64,000 nt of DNA from an uncultured Bacteroidales bacterium (GCA_900542185.1 UQMZ01000016.1:1-64000); one strand, 5' to 3'. Positions 7,831 through 16,567 are shown, counted from the first letter of the stretch. Numbers and translations: made by a program. Notes: generated by a model from the letters alone, not told the origin.

Positions 7831-8523
7831 ATGAATAAGACTATAGCGGCATTATCAGCCGGCGCGCTGTGCCTATGCAGCATCGCAGTATCCTGCAATA
7901 AGACGGCCGAAAACGAAAGCAAGGGAGAGGGCGTCTCGCAGAATCTTCCCGTCTACAACATCAAACAATCGAGCACATCCACTATCGACAAGGCCGAGAA
8001 GAATGTTCTCGTCATTTCAGCCAGTCCCCGTCGTGGCGGCAACACCGACCTGCTGTGCGACGAATTCGTGCGTGGCGCTCAGGAAGCCGGCGGAACCGTG
8101 GAAAAGATTTTCCTTGACGATTACAAGATTGACTTCTTCCACGAGCAGCACGAGCTTTCGGCCGATTCCATCGCCGAAGGCGACCAGGCTCCCGAAATAA
8201 TCGACAAGATGGTCAAGGCAGACATAATCGTGCTGTCCAGCCCTGTCTATTACATGAACATCGACGGCCAACTGAAGACATTGATGGACCGCTGCTACCG
8301 TCACGAAGGCCTTAACGGCAAGGAATTCTATTACATCACGGCCTGTGCCGATGCCGAGGACTCTACAGCAGAGACAGCCATCTTCGCATTCCGCGGATTC
8401 GTGGTGTGTCTTCCCGACCCGGTGGAGCGCGGCATGGTGAAAGCCATCGGCATGGGTCGCAAGGCTGCCGTGAAGCAGTCACAGTACATGCAGGAAGCCT
8501 ACAACCTCGGCAAGACAATCTAA
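7831..8523 (+). CDS. Flavodoxin-family NAD(P)H:FMN oxidoreductase with a lipoprotein signal
   Basis: A 230-residue protein. Residues 1-22 form a signal peptide ending in a lipobox (SIAVSC), so the protein is predicted to be exported and lipid-anchored. After a linker of about 35 residues comes a flavodoxin-like NADPH-dependent FMN reductase domain: NVLVISASPRRGGNTDLLC is the phosphate-binding loop for FMN, and VLSSPVYYMNIDGQLKTLMDR is the second flavin-contact segment. Cytoplasmic relatives reduce quinones or other substrates; an exported version is unusual because NAD(P)H is not available outside. It follows the DUF418 gene and is closed by a terminator. Confidence 0.85.
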   Translation: MNKTIAALSAGALCLCSIAVSCNKTAENESKGEGVSQNLPVYNIKQSSTSTIDKAEKNVLVISASPRRGGNTDLLCDEFVRGAQEAGGTVEKIFLDDYKIDFFHEQHELSADSIAEGDQAPEIIDKMVKADIIVLSSPVYYMNIDGQLKTLMDRCYRHEGLNGKEFYYITACADAEDSTAETAIFAFRGFVVCLPDPVERGMVKAIGMGRKAAVKQSQYMQEAYNLGKTI

Positions 8524-8549
8524 AGTATCTTCTAAACCTCTAATAAATG

Positions 8550-8583
8550 CGAGGGTGTATCCTAATGATACACCCTCGTTTAA
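8550..8583 (+). terminator. Intrinsic terminator after the flavodoxin gene
   Basis: A perfect 12-bp stem (CGAGGGTGTATC pairs with GATACACCCTCG) with a 5-nt loop, followed by a short T run at 8579-8581. Confidence 0.75.
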
Positions 8584-8654
8584 CTATTCTTTCATTCAAA
8601 GAGGATTGTGGAGAGAATAGCGCAAGTCGAGAAAGTACCGGCTGGTCAGCGATA

Positions 8655-10268
8655 TCAACCCCTCGCAGTACCGCGAATAGGAGCCATACGGACTACATGC
8701 CGGAGCACACGACGCACCGTCTTCCATTTCGGGAAGATGGCGTTAGGCCGCAACGAGCTGTAACTCAGCAGGATTATCAGCAGAGATAACAAAGCCACTA
8801 TCAGCAGCCAGCCGAATATCTCCTTCATCGACACCACCAGGGCCTGAGTCTGCACGAGTCCAAACAACTCTTGCAGAGGTATATGTGCGGTGTCGGGATT
8901 AAAATCAGTAATTACCGATCCGAGCAAAGAGGCATTCTTAGCCATGACGTGCCGCAGCAACTCCCCTACTATTGAAGGTCCCAAGGTCGCGCCCATCACC
9001 GCACCCGTAAATCCGTTGAGGGTCAATGCCTGTGGGAATACGAGGAACGGAAGTCCGCTCTGCACAATGGATGTCAGGAACACTATGGATATTATAACCG
9101 AGGCGGCTCCTCTGAAAAACAGCGGAATGAACAGCATTTCCTTCTCCACGCCGTAATCTATCAGGAAATAGAAATAGCCCAAATAGGCCGCCGCAAGAGC
9201 AAACCCGATTGCACTCATGGTCTTGTATCTCCATTTACGCAACGCGAATGTATAATACGTGAATCCGCATCCGGCTACTATGCCGGCTAATACATACCAG
9301 TTCAGGTCTATCAGATTGGTTTCGTCGAAACCAAGGATGTTGGCCGCATAGCTGTGCTCGAACACGTGCTCCGTCGCGACTAATGTAAAGAATACGAGAT
9401 ACACGGCTGTGGCCCGTATTACATTACCGTTGCGCATGGCCTGAAATGATATGTAAGGATGCCGCAGGAACGATGCGCGCCATAGATTTATCACCATGCA
9501 CAATAATCCGATAAACGCCGCGCCCCTGATTTCCAGAGCGTCCCACCAATCATAGAAATTACCGTAGACACATATAAAAGTGAAGCACATCATGAATCCG
9601 GCCCATAATATGGCACCGATCCAGTCGATGCCAAACAGCGGTATATGCATCGGCGCATGAACAGGCTTTACCAGTATCAATACAAGCACCATCATCAGAG
9701 CCAATAGACCGATCATAATCCATTGCATATATTCCCATTGAGAGAAAAATGCCGTATATATAGTCGCTATGCCGCTGAGCTGGATTACACCGTCCACCAC
9801 TATATAGACATAGCAAAAGAATATCGACATGTCGCGCACCGGCGTAAGCCACAGCTGAATGGTGGAATTGCAGGCGAAGGTGGCCTGCATCCTGAACCAT
9901 CCCGCCACAAAACAAACAGCCACCATAACCGGCACGGAATCTGTATTGGCGCATATCATGTTGGCGGCTATCAGGACTATGCCGGCTGCAAGCAGTTGTG
10001 TCCGGTTCGAAAAACGGAACTTGATGCGGAACATTACCGCGAAATTGATGGCCATGCCGATGAGCGACGCATAGCCGGCCATCAGTATGTCTTCCTGCAT
10101 CAGGGCCGTGGTGCCTACCATATCAGTGGCCGCGGCCAGATATACACCTCCTGAGAACTGGACGATCAGTACGAAGAATATGAATATCCAGGGTTTAAGG
10201 CGCCGAGGCACCCAGTCGGGTACGTCGGGAATATCGAATTGCCCCTGCGGGGCGTGCCAGTCAGCCAT
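8655..10268 (-). CDS. MFS drug-efflux permease (DHA2/EmrB-like, divergent)
   Basis: A 537-residue inner-membrane protein with about 14 hydrophobic segments, the count typical of the DHA2 family. It is the last gene of a three-gene unit after an HlyD/EmrA-type adaptor (gap 1 nt) and a TolC-type channel, the layout of a tripartite EmrAB-TolC pump. The sequence is divergent from textbook EmrB: the usual motif A is not obvious after the second helix (MFRIKFRFSNR stands there). In some databases such Bacteroidetes proteins were once misnamed as carotene monooxygenases. Substrate unknown; hydrophobic toxins such as bile salts or antibiotics are the usual cargo of the class. Confidence 0.83.
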   Translation of the reverse strand: MADWHAPQGQFDIPDVPDWVPRRLKPWIFIFFVLIVQFSGGVYLAAATDMVGTTALMQEDILMAGYASLIGMAINFAVMFRIKFRFSNRTQLLAAGIVLIAANMICANTDSVPVMVAVCFVAGWFRMQATFACNSTIQLWLTPVRDMSIFFCYVYIVVDGVIQLSGIATIYTAFFSQWEYMQWIMIGLLALMMVLVLILVKPVHAPMHIPLFGIDWIGAILWAGFMMCFTFICVYGNFYDWWDALEIRGAAFIGLLCMVINLWRASFLRHPYISFQAMRNGNVIRATAVYLVFFTLVATEHVFEHSYAANILGFDETNLIDLNWYVLAGIVAGCGFTYYTFALRKWRYKTMSAIGFALAAAYLGYFYFLIDYGVEKEMLFIPLFFRGAASVIISIVFLTSIVQSGLPFLVFPQALTLNGFTGAVMGATLGPSIVGELLRHVMAKNASLLGSVITDFNPDTAHIPLQELFGLVQTQALVVSMKEIFGWLLIVALLSLLIILLSYSSLRPNAIFPKWKTVRRVLRHVVRMAPIRGTARG

Positions 10269-10269
10269 A

Positions 10270-11304
10270 TCAGTATTTCACCTCACATTCCACATTCATG
10301 CCGGCACGCAACTTCTTAATCTCAACAGGATTGTTGTCTGACGTGAACACTATCCTGACCGGAACGCGCTGACGCACCTTTACGAAATTTCCGGCTGAAT
10401 TGTCCTGCGGCAATAGGGAAAGCGATGATCCCGTAGCCTTGGATATTGATTCCACCTTACCTTTATACTTCACATCCGGCACGGCATCTACCGTTATCTT
10501 CACCTCGCTTCCCGGTTCTATATGTTTCAGCTGAGTCTCCTTATAGTTGGCCGTGATCCACATATCGCCGGCATCCACCACATCGAGCAGCGTCTGACCC
10601 GGCTGTACCAACTGCCCTACCTGAATTTCCTTACGCGACGCGTATCCGTCACACGGAGCGGTTATGACGCAATATGACAGATTCAGTTCGGCCGTTTCCA
10701 GCAATGCCTTTGCCAGTTCGATGCCGGCATCGTTCTGACTGATGCGCTGGCGTGTCTCGGCCACTACTGACGATGTCGCCGAACGCTGACGTGTCAGCAT
10801 CTCGTAACGCGCCTTTTTCGCTTCATAGTCTGTTTTGGCGGCATCATACTGCTGGCGAGTAACGGCCTCCTTTTCCAACAGCTTTGAATAGCGGTCAAGA
10901 TCGGTCGCCGCCATTTCCATCACCACCTTGGCCTCCGCTATCGATGCCTCGCTCACAGCAACGTTTGCTGACGCCACGCCCACGGTCTGATTAGCCACAT
11001 TACGCCCTGCCAGAGCGTTCTGATAGTCGGCGCGTGCCTGCGCAACACGGAGACGCATGTCGGAATCCTCGATTATCACAAGTGTGTCGCCACGCTTCAC
11101 CGGAGCGTACTCTTTGAATCTGATTTCCCTGATGTATCCCTGAACCCGGCTGTTAATAGGCACTATCTGTTGCTGAATCTGCGCGTTGTCGGTGAATTCC
11201 ACGTCGCCGAAGCGCACGAATCTGTCGCATACCCATAGGGCTGCGGCGGCAACCACTACTATTGTAACTATATATGATATTATTTTCTTGGTTCGCTGTT
11301 TCAT
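10270..11304 (-). CDS. HlyD/EmrA-family periplasmic adaptor
   Basis: A 344-residue membrane-fusion protein. One N-terminal membrane helix (about 8-26) is followed by a lipoyl/biotinyl half-domain (VQGYIREIRFKEYAPVKRGD), a long alpha-helical hairpin (about 85-200, rich in A, E, R and K) that reaches to the outer-membrane channel, the second lipoyl half (ITAPCDGYASRKEIQVGQLV) and a beta-barrel domain. Its start overlaps the stop of the TolC-type gene by 4 nt (ATGA) and its stop is 1 nt from the permease start, so all three are translated from one message. Confidence 0.92.
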   Translation of the reverse strand: MKQRTKKIISYIVTIVVVAAAALWVCDRFVRFGDVEFTDNAQIQQQIVPINSRVQGYIREIRFKEYAPVKRGDTLVIIEDSDMRLRVAQARADYQNALAGRNVANQTVGVASANVAVSEASIAEAKVVMEMAATDLDRYSKLLEKEAVTRQQYDAAKTDYEAKKARYEMLTRQRSATSSVVAETRQRISQNDAGIELAKALLETAELNLSYCVITAPCDGYASRKEIQVGQLVQPGQTLLDVVDAGDMWITANYKETQLKHIEPGSEVKITVDAVPDVKYKGKVESISKATGSSLSLLPQDNSAGNFVKVRQRVPVRIVFTSDNNPVEIKKLRAGMNVECEVKY

Positions 11305-12620
11305 ATCTTTCCTGATGTATATAAAAGTCGGTAATAATTCTGTATTATGTTGATGCGGGCGTTCACGAGCAACTGTTCCGCATCCAGCTTGGAGTTGGAG
11401 GCATCAAGCATATCCGTTATCAACGCCATCCCTTCTGTATAGCGTGTCGCCACGATGTTGTAGTTTCGTTCAGCCAGTTCAACACTTTTGCTTTGGGTCT
11501 TCAATTCCTCGTATGCCTCCATGTACCGTACATATCCGGCATTCACCTCGAGGTCTACGTTTTCGTTGGCTGCTTCAAGACGCTCTATCGCCTCCCGTGT
11601 AGCCACACGGCTTTTGGACAACGATTTGTTGCTCTTGTACAGCGACGAAAGGTTGTAGCTGATCCCCACGCCGACATACCAGTAACTGAGATTCCGGTCT
11701 ATCGGAGGTATCTCCACAAGTATGGGACCATCCATACTCCACGCGGCTTTAAGTCCAATCTTAGGCAGCCTCTCGCTGCGCACCAACGATTCGGCGGTCC
11801 TGCTGATATCCACACCGGTTCGCGCCAACTTCAGGCTTGGTGCCTCGTTCCTGGCGGCTTCGCGCCACCATTCCTCGCCGGCGTTCGGTAACGCCCGCTC
11901 CAAAATAGTGGTATCCGGAACTATCTCCGTTTCTTCAGGGATTCCCGCCGTGACAACAAGATTCCTGTTCAGGATGGTAAGCGTATTATTGATTTTTACG
12001 AGCTGCAGCTCAAGGTTTGACACAAGGAGCTCATATCGCGTTATGTCGTTCTGGAGCGCCATACCCTGTTCGTATCGCGCCTTCATCTCCGCCAACACCT
12101 TTTTGGCCTGTGCGATATTGCTCTGAACTACATCCCTCAGATTACAATATTTGTATATGTCGAGATAGAATCCTGCCAATGTCAGGCGGATATTGTCTCT
12201 CTGCAATTCAGTCGAATAGTTCGCGGCGGTGGCTTTCTGTCTGGCCAGTTCTACTCCTGCAGTCAACGCTCCTCCGGTGTAGACGGGCTGTGAGACGCTG
12301 ATGCCAAGATTATTGCCGAAATGTGGAATTTCTGCTTTCTGACAGTCGGCCAGATTTCGCTTCGTGGTAAAACCGTCGCCTATGTAACTGAACGACAGAT
12401 TGGCCTCGATGTCGGGAAGATATTTACTGCGGGCCACGCTGATTTCTTGTCGGGCCACTTCTTCTGCTGTGAACGACGGACGTAGCTGGACGCTGTTTGT
12501 TTCGGCGATCCTGAACAGTTCCTCCATTGTCACGACCCGCCGGTTTGCTGCCACAGCGCACACTCCGCCGCTCCACAGGGATGCCACAAGCAGCCCTGTG
12601 AGCAATCGATGATTGTTCAT
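11301..12620 (-). CDS. TolC-family outer-membrane efflux channel
   Basis: A 439-residue protein with a signal peptide (about 1-25) and two homologous halves of long helices with strand-forming segments, as in TolC: ISVSQPVYTGGALTAGVELARQKATAA in the first half and VGVGISYNLSSLYKSNKSLSKSRV in the second. First gene of the efflux operon. Its predicted promoter lies more than 200 nt upstream inside the end of the preceding gene, giving a long leader with a palindrome at the start site. Confidence 0.92.
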   Translation of the reverse strand: MNNHRLLTGLLVASLWSGGVCAVAANRRVVTMEELFRIAETNSVQLRPSFTAEEVARQEISVARSKYLPDIEANLSFSYIGDGFTTKRNLADCQKAEIPHFGNNLGISVSQPVYTGGALTAGVELARQKATAANYSTELQRDNIRLTLAGFYLDIYKYCNLRDVVQSNIAQAKKVLAEMKARYEQGMALQNDITRYELLVSNLELQLVKINNTLTILNRNLVVTAGIPEETEIVPDTTILERALPNAGEEWWREAARNEAPSLKLARTGVDISRTAESLVRSERLPKIGLKAAWSMDGPILVEIPPIDRNLSYWYVGVGISYNLSSLYKSNKSLSKSRVATREAIERLEAANENVDLEVNAGYVRYMEAYEELKTQSKSVELAERNYNIVATRYTEGMALITDMLDASNSKLDAEQLLVNARINIIQNYYRLLYTSGKI

Positions 12621-12812
12621 TATGGTAATTTAAATGTATGACTTATTGTAACAACTCCGGATTTATACGACTATTTTGCTGCCGGAGATTATCTCTTATG
12701 CTGAGCGCTTAGAGTGCGAGGGAAGCTGTGCTCTTCCAGTTTTCAAGATAGCCCCAATTATGGACTAACGGGCAATTATGGAATTTTTCTTTCTGTATAT
12801 CAGACATATATT

Positions 12813-12869
12813 GTGCGATTCTGTATAAATCGCACTGCAAAGTTACTAAATTTTCGGCACTTTGCCAAA
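12813..12869 (-). promoter_or_regulatory. Promoter and start-site palindrome of the efflux operon
   Basis: On the minus strand TTTG (complement 12866-12869), 20 nt, TAACTTTG (complement 12838-12845) is a full-consensus promoter pointing at the TolC-type gene. Directly downstream, over the expected start site, is a perfect inverted repeat GTGCGATT-7 nt-AATCGCAC (12813-12835). The spacing suits a repressor dimer; it could also act as a hairpin at the very 5' end of the mRNA. The leader to the TolC start codon is about 210 nt. Confidence 0.7.
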
Positions 12870-13193
12870 ATACCGTAACCAGCTGTATGGTTTTCGATGT
12901 TGGAGGTAATTATGGTCGGCATCGTTGGCGTAGGCTTCCTTTTCGAACGAAATGGCATCGTACGCCTTCCACCAGTCACGGTATTTTAACAGATGTATAA
13001 TCCATTCCAGCACATATAGAATAAAAAACGGAATATAAAGCAGTTCCAGCTGCTGCTGACAATGAATCAGCTCATGGTTCAGTATATCCGGCGTTATCTG
13101 TTTCCGGTCCCGCGTAAACACCAGCCCGAATAACGTTATCGCCGTAATGTTGCCTTCCGGCACCAATTTCGTCTCTATCACCTTTGTTTTCAT
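12846..13193 (-). CDS. Small membrane-associated protein with an HELIH metallopeptidase-like motif
   Basis: A 115-residue protein I cannot name. It has NHELIHCQQQ (about residues 39-48), an exact HExxH zinc site, followed by a hydrophobic helix (about 52-70) and, 45 residues after the motif, FEKEAYAND, where the glutamate could be the third zinc ligand as in gluzincin-type peptidases. At this size it would be a stripped-down peptidase core. It lies 24 nt after rmuC on the same strand, so co-transcription is likely. Its last codons hold the promoter of the efflux operon. Confidence 0.7.
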   Translation of the reverse strand: MKTKVIETKLVPEGNITAITLFGLVFTRDRKQITPDILNHELIHCQQQLELLYIPFFILYVLEWIIHLLKYRDWWKAYDAISFEKEAYANDADHNYLQHRKPYSWLRYFGKVPKI

Positions 13194-13217
13194 CCGGTTA
13201 CGACAATAGGCTTTGGA

Positions 13218-14630
13218 TCAGGCATCGGCTGGCTCAAAATCGATGAGTTCGCCGGGAGCGGAGATGTCGTCCGGCTCCGCGTATTCGGTGACGAAGCGGG
13301 CCGGAATCTGCTTCTTGGCTTTCAAACCAAGCTTGCTGAGTCTGTTGGCAAGCGTGGTGACGTTGTTGTTGCCGGTCGAGAAGCGCTTCACGGCGCTGTT
13401 GTAGCTGTTCATGGCGTTGTTGAGTCCCTTGCCGACAGAATCCAGGTCTTCAAGGAATGCCACGATGCTGTTGGCTAATTTTGTGCCGCATTCGGCTATC
13501 TTCTCCGCGTTGGCCGTCTGGTCCTCGCTCTGCCACATCTGCTCCACAAGGTGCAGTACCGTCACCAAGTGCGTGGGCGATACCATCACCACGTGGCTGT
13601 CGTATGCCTTCATCCACAGGTCGGGGTTGGTGTGCATGGCCGTCAGATAAGCGCCCTCATGAGGCATGAACATCAGCACGAAATCTCCCTTCTTGGCTCC
13701 TATCTTGCTCTGATAGTCCTTGTTTCGTAGCGTCTTGATATGGTTTTCGACCGAAGCGAGATGTTCTTTGGCCAGCAGTGCCCGTTTCTCCTCGGTATCG
13801 GCCTCAAGCATCTGCAGATATGCGGTCAGCGACACCTTGGAGTCAATGATTATGTCGCGGTTGCCGGGGCAATGTATCACGGCGTCGGGGCGCAACCGGT
13901 CGCCTTCGACGGTAGTGGATTCCTGTGTTACGAACCATCTCCCCTCCTGCAGGCCTGAATGCTCCAGGATGTTGGCTAATACCATCTCGCCCCAGCGTCC
14001 CTGAACGCCGGTATTGCCTTTCAAAGCCGTGGCGAGGCGTCCGGTCTCGCGGCTGACTTCGCTGTTCAGCTTATGCAGGTTCTGTATTTCGGCCAGCAGT
14101 GACATGCGGTCTTTCTTGTCCCCGTCGCAAGTGTCGCGATAACTCTTGATGAATTCCTCAAGGTTGGTTTTCATCGGCGACAGCACAGCCTCTAATGAAA
14201 TGCGCGAATTGCGGTCAAGCACCGTTGAATTGGCCTGCAGCACGTCGGCGGCGAGTGCCTTGAACTTCTCGCCGAGCATTTCGCGCTCATGCTCCAACTG
14301 AGCCTGATGCGTGATTTTCAACTCCCCTATCTGCGACTCATACGACTTACGCATCTCATTTGTCTGCGAATCGTGCGATTCCTTCAGTTGCAGGATTTGT
14401 GATTCGTACGAATTTCGCAAATCGTTCAGCCTAATCTGCGCCGATTCCGTCTCGTTTCTACGTATCTGCTCAGCGGAAGCCTTATAGGTGTCCAGCTCAA
14501 GTTGCAGTCTATCGGCATTCTTCGTAGCTTCCGCAGTCTGCCTGTTATATTCCACATTATTACGGTAAAGCACTATACAGATGACAAATGCGCCTGCTAA
14601 GAGCACCGCAAGTATTATATCTACTATCAT
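13218..14630 (-). CDS. rmuC: DNA recombination protein RmuC
   Basis: A 470-residue protein with an N-terminal membrane anchor (about 5-22), a coiled coil (about 30-125) and the RmuC nuclease-like domain (about 140-420), recognisable from GNTGVQGRWGEMVLANILEHSGL, the DSKVSLTAYLQ core and VLMFMPHEGAYL. RmuC limits inversion between short inverted repeats and is thought to cut DNA structures. The coiled coil contains near-repeats around SYESQI and SHDSQT. A TAAATTTG box on the complement of 14650-14657 is a candidate -7 element. Followed by the small HELIH gene. Confidence 0.94.
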   Translation of the reverse strand: MIVDIILAVLLAGAFVICIVLYRNNVEYNRQTAEATKNADRLQLELDTYKASAEQIRRNETESAQIRLNDLRNSYESQILQLKESHDSQTNEMRKSYESQIGELKITHQAQLEHEREMLGEKFKALAADVLQANSTVLDRNSRISLEAVLSPMKTNLEEFIKSYRDTCDGDKKDRMSLLAEIQNLHKLNSEVSRETGRLATALKGNTGVQGRWGEMVLANILEHSGLQEGRWFVTQESTTVEGDRLRPDAVIHCPGNRDIIIDSKVSLTAYLQMLEADTEEKRALLAKEHLASVENHIKTLRNKDYQSKIGAKKGDFVLMFMPHEGAYLTAMHTNPDLWMKAYDSHVVMVSPTHLVTVLHLVEQMWQSEDQTANAEKIAECGTKLANSIVAFLEDLDSVGKGLNNAMNSYNSAVKRFSTGNNNVTTLANRLSKLGLKAKKQIPARFVTEYAEPDDISAPGELIDFEPADA

Positions 14631-14689
14631 AATTTCAATGATTATACAGCAAATTTACTCCTTTTTTTCGATAATTCCGAATCATTTAT

Positions 14690-14697
14690 TAATTTTG
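14690..14697 (+). promoter_or_regulatory. -7 element (TAATTTTG) immediately before the CYTH gene
   Basis: The box ends 8 nt before the start codon at 14706, so the transcript would have a leader of only about five nucleotides. The -33 region is weak (TTTC near 14666). Confidence 0.55.
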
Positions 14698-14705
14698 AAT
14701 TCATT

Positions 14706-15155
14706 ATGGGCAAGGAAATCGAACATAAGTATCTGGTAAAAGATGACGGATATGTCGGCATGAGCATCGTTTCGCACCATATCCGTCAGGGGTATCTGTC
14801 GCGGGTGCCTGAACGCACGGTACGCGTCCGCACATACGACGACAAGGGGTTTATTACCGTCAAAGGTAAGAATCAGGGCGATACCCGCCTGGAATTTGAG
14901 TATGAGGTTCCTCTGCGCGATGCGGAGGAAATGCTGTCGCTTTGCGAGCCTCCTGTCATAGACAAGGTCCGTTACATCGTACCGTATGCAGGATTCACAT
15001 GGGAAGTGGATAAGTTCGAGAGCGAGACGGGACTCGTGACAGCCGAAATCGAACTGCCGGAATCGGGCATACAATACGAGTTGCCGCCATTTATCGGTGA
15101 AAATGTGACCGGCGATCCGAGGTATTACAATTCCAATCTATCGGCGCTTCTTTAA
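14706..15155 (+). CDS. CYTH-domain triphosphate tunnel metalloenzyme
   Basis: A 149-residue protein with the diagnostic ExExK motif at the N-terminus (EIEHKYLV, residues 4-11) and later tunnel-lining charged positions (RTVRVRTYDDKGFITVKGK, LEFEYEV, and WEVDKFESE). Bacterial members hydrolyse tripolyphosphate or nucleoside triphosphates; the exact substrate is unknown. The last 18 nt overlap the end of the convergent merR-like gene, so the 3' ends of the two mRNAs are complementary. Confidence 0.92.
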   Translation: MGKEIEHKYLVKDDGYVGMSIVSHHIRQGYLSRVPERTVRVRTYDDKGFITVKGKNQGDTRLEFEYEVPLRDAEEMLSLCEPPVIDKVRYIVPYAGFTWEVDKFESETGLVTAEIELPESGIQYELPPFIGENVTGDPRYYNSNLSALL

Positions 15156-15485
15156 CGCGTCGAGGAGCTGCTGCAGCTCGTTGCGGGTCTCGGTCAGCTT
15201 CTCGATTATCTCCATGTTGCGCGATATGTTCTCGCGGTTGGCCTTCAGCTGCTCTTTGGCAGCCTCCATACGCAGGCCTTTCACTTTAAGCAGATAATGG
15301 ATTATCTGTAAGCACCGTATATTCTCAGGCGTGTAATATCGCTGATTGGCGGCGCTGCGTCGCGGAGCGCATTCGGGAAACTCCGTTTCCCAGTACCTCA
15401 ACGTGGACGTCGGGACGTCCAGCATGGCCGACACGTCACGTATCTTGTAATATTTCTTGTCAAATTCGCGATCTTCCATACCCAT
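15138..15485 (-). CDS. MerR-family transcriptional regulator
   Basis: A 115-residue protein whose N-terminal half is a MerR winged helix-turn-helix: YYKIRDVSAMLDVPTSTLRYWE (residues 12-33), then RRSAANQRYYTPENI. The rest is a dimerising helix without a cysteine-containing effector domain. This compact form is conserved in Bacteroidetes next to M23 peptidase genes. The upstream M23 peptidase gene ends 9 nt before its start on the same strand, so they are co-transcribed. Targets unknown. Confidence 0.9.
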   Translation of the reverse strand: MGMEDREFDKKYYKIRDVSAMLDVPTSTLRYWETEFPECAPRRSAANQRYYTPENIRCLQIIHYLLKVKGLRMEAAKEQLKANRENISRNMEIIEKLTETRNELQQLLDALKKRR

Positions 15486-15494
15486 TACCTGTTA

Positions 15495-16463
15495 TCATTC
15501 CATCACATCGCCGGCGCTCTCGGCCTTAGCCACGAAGTCGGCATATTCCTCGGGCGTCATGTCCATAAAATTGAAGTTGGCCGGATTCTGCGGTTCGCCG
15601 CGAAATTTCACCTCATAATGCAGATGCGGACCCGACGATTTGCCCGTGGACCCTACCCTGCCTATGATCTGGCCGCGTTTCACCTCCTGGCCGTTCTCCA
15701 CCTCGATGCGCGACAGGTGCATGTAGCGCGTCTGATAGTTCATGCCGTGGTCTATGGCCACCATGTTGCCGTACTGGTTGGCTCGTCGCGCCGTCGACAC
15801 CCTACCGTTGGCCGTGGCATATACAGGCGTTCCCTCACGCGCAGCGAAGTCTATGCCGGGATGAAGCTTTATCTCTCCGCTTACGGGATCGCGGCGTTTG
15901 CCGAAACCGCTGGATACAGTCACATCCTTTAGCGTTACAGGCAGTATGGAAGGCACATGCGAGATTTTGTCCTTCTGCTTCACCGCCTCCTCCTTGATCT
16001 GGTCGAACGACAACGACTGCGCATATATCTGGCGTTCGAGCATATCCATGCTCTGCGTCATGGTCTTTACGATGCCGCCGTCGCTCATGCCGGTAAGGTC
16101 GCGGTAGCGCTTGTCGCTATTCAGACCGGCGTAGCGCCATGTATGGTCTACCGGATCCATCTGCAGCATGACGCGATAGAATTTGTCGTCGCGGTTCTGC
16201 AGATGCTCTATCATGTTCTGCGCGTTGTCCAGACGGCGGTTCAGTATCTCGTACTGCTGCTTCAGATAACTGTTCTCCTCGCGCAGGCGCCTCTCGCCCG
16301 GCGTATCGAATATCGAAAAGTATATCACGAACAGGCACGCGCACACCACAAGCGACACCAATATATAGCGGACCGCCGCCGTCATCCGCCGCTTCAGGGT
16401 CGGGAAGACACGCTCAAAATTGTCGGTTTCAGGATTATACTTATAATATTGATTGCGGCTCAT
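15495..16463 (-). CDS. Membrane-anchored M23-family (LytM-type) peptidase
   Basis: I take the ATG at 16463 (MSRNQYYKYNPE) as start, since an upstream in-frame ATG at 16481 would lie upstream of the predicted transcription start. The 322-residue protein has a cytoplasmic tail, one membrane helix (about 33-52), a coiled coil (about 58-95) and a C-terminal LytM domain with HPGIDF (metal H and D), then the HLHYEV motif. Members cleave peptidoglycan peptide bridges or activate amidases. It shares a divergent promoter with alaS and is followed by the merR-like gene. Confidence 0.92.
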   Translation of the reverse strand: MSRNQYYKYNPETDNFERVFPTLKRRMTAAVRYILVSLVVCACLFVIYFSIFDTPGERRLREENSYLKQQYEILNRRLDNAQNMIEHLQNRDDKFYRVMLQMDPVDHTWRYAGLNSDKRYRDLTGMSDGGIVKTMTQSMDMLERQIYAQSLSFDQIKEEAVKQKDKISHVPSILPVTLKDVTVSSGFGKRRDPVSGEIKLHPGIDFAAREGTPVYATANGRVSTARRANQYGNMVAIDHGMNYQTRYMHLSRIEVENGQEVKRGQIIGRVGSTGKSSGPHLHYEVKFRGEPQNPANFNFMDMTPEEYADFVAKAESAGDVME

Positions 16464-16475
16464 ATTCTTAAGTTC

Positions 16476-16509
16476 TTGCAAAAATAGTAAATTATGACTA
16501 ATTTTGCAA
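16476..16509. promoter_or_regulatory. Symmetric divergent promoter pair for alaS and the M23 peptidase gene
   Basis: Plus strand: TTGC (16476-16479), 19 nt, TAATTTTG (16499-16506) toward alaS. Minus strand: TTGC (complement 16506-16509), 19 nt, TATTTTTG (complement 16479-16486) toward the peptidase gene. Each -33 box abuts or overlaps by one base the -7 box of the other, so only one polymerase could bind at a time. Confidence 0.75.
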
Positions 16510-16567
16510 TTCAGATTCTAATAGATACTCTCCCCGATACTGAATTCCAGGTTAAAATAACAGCAAA

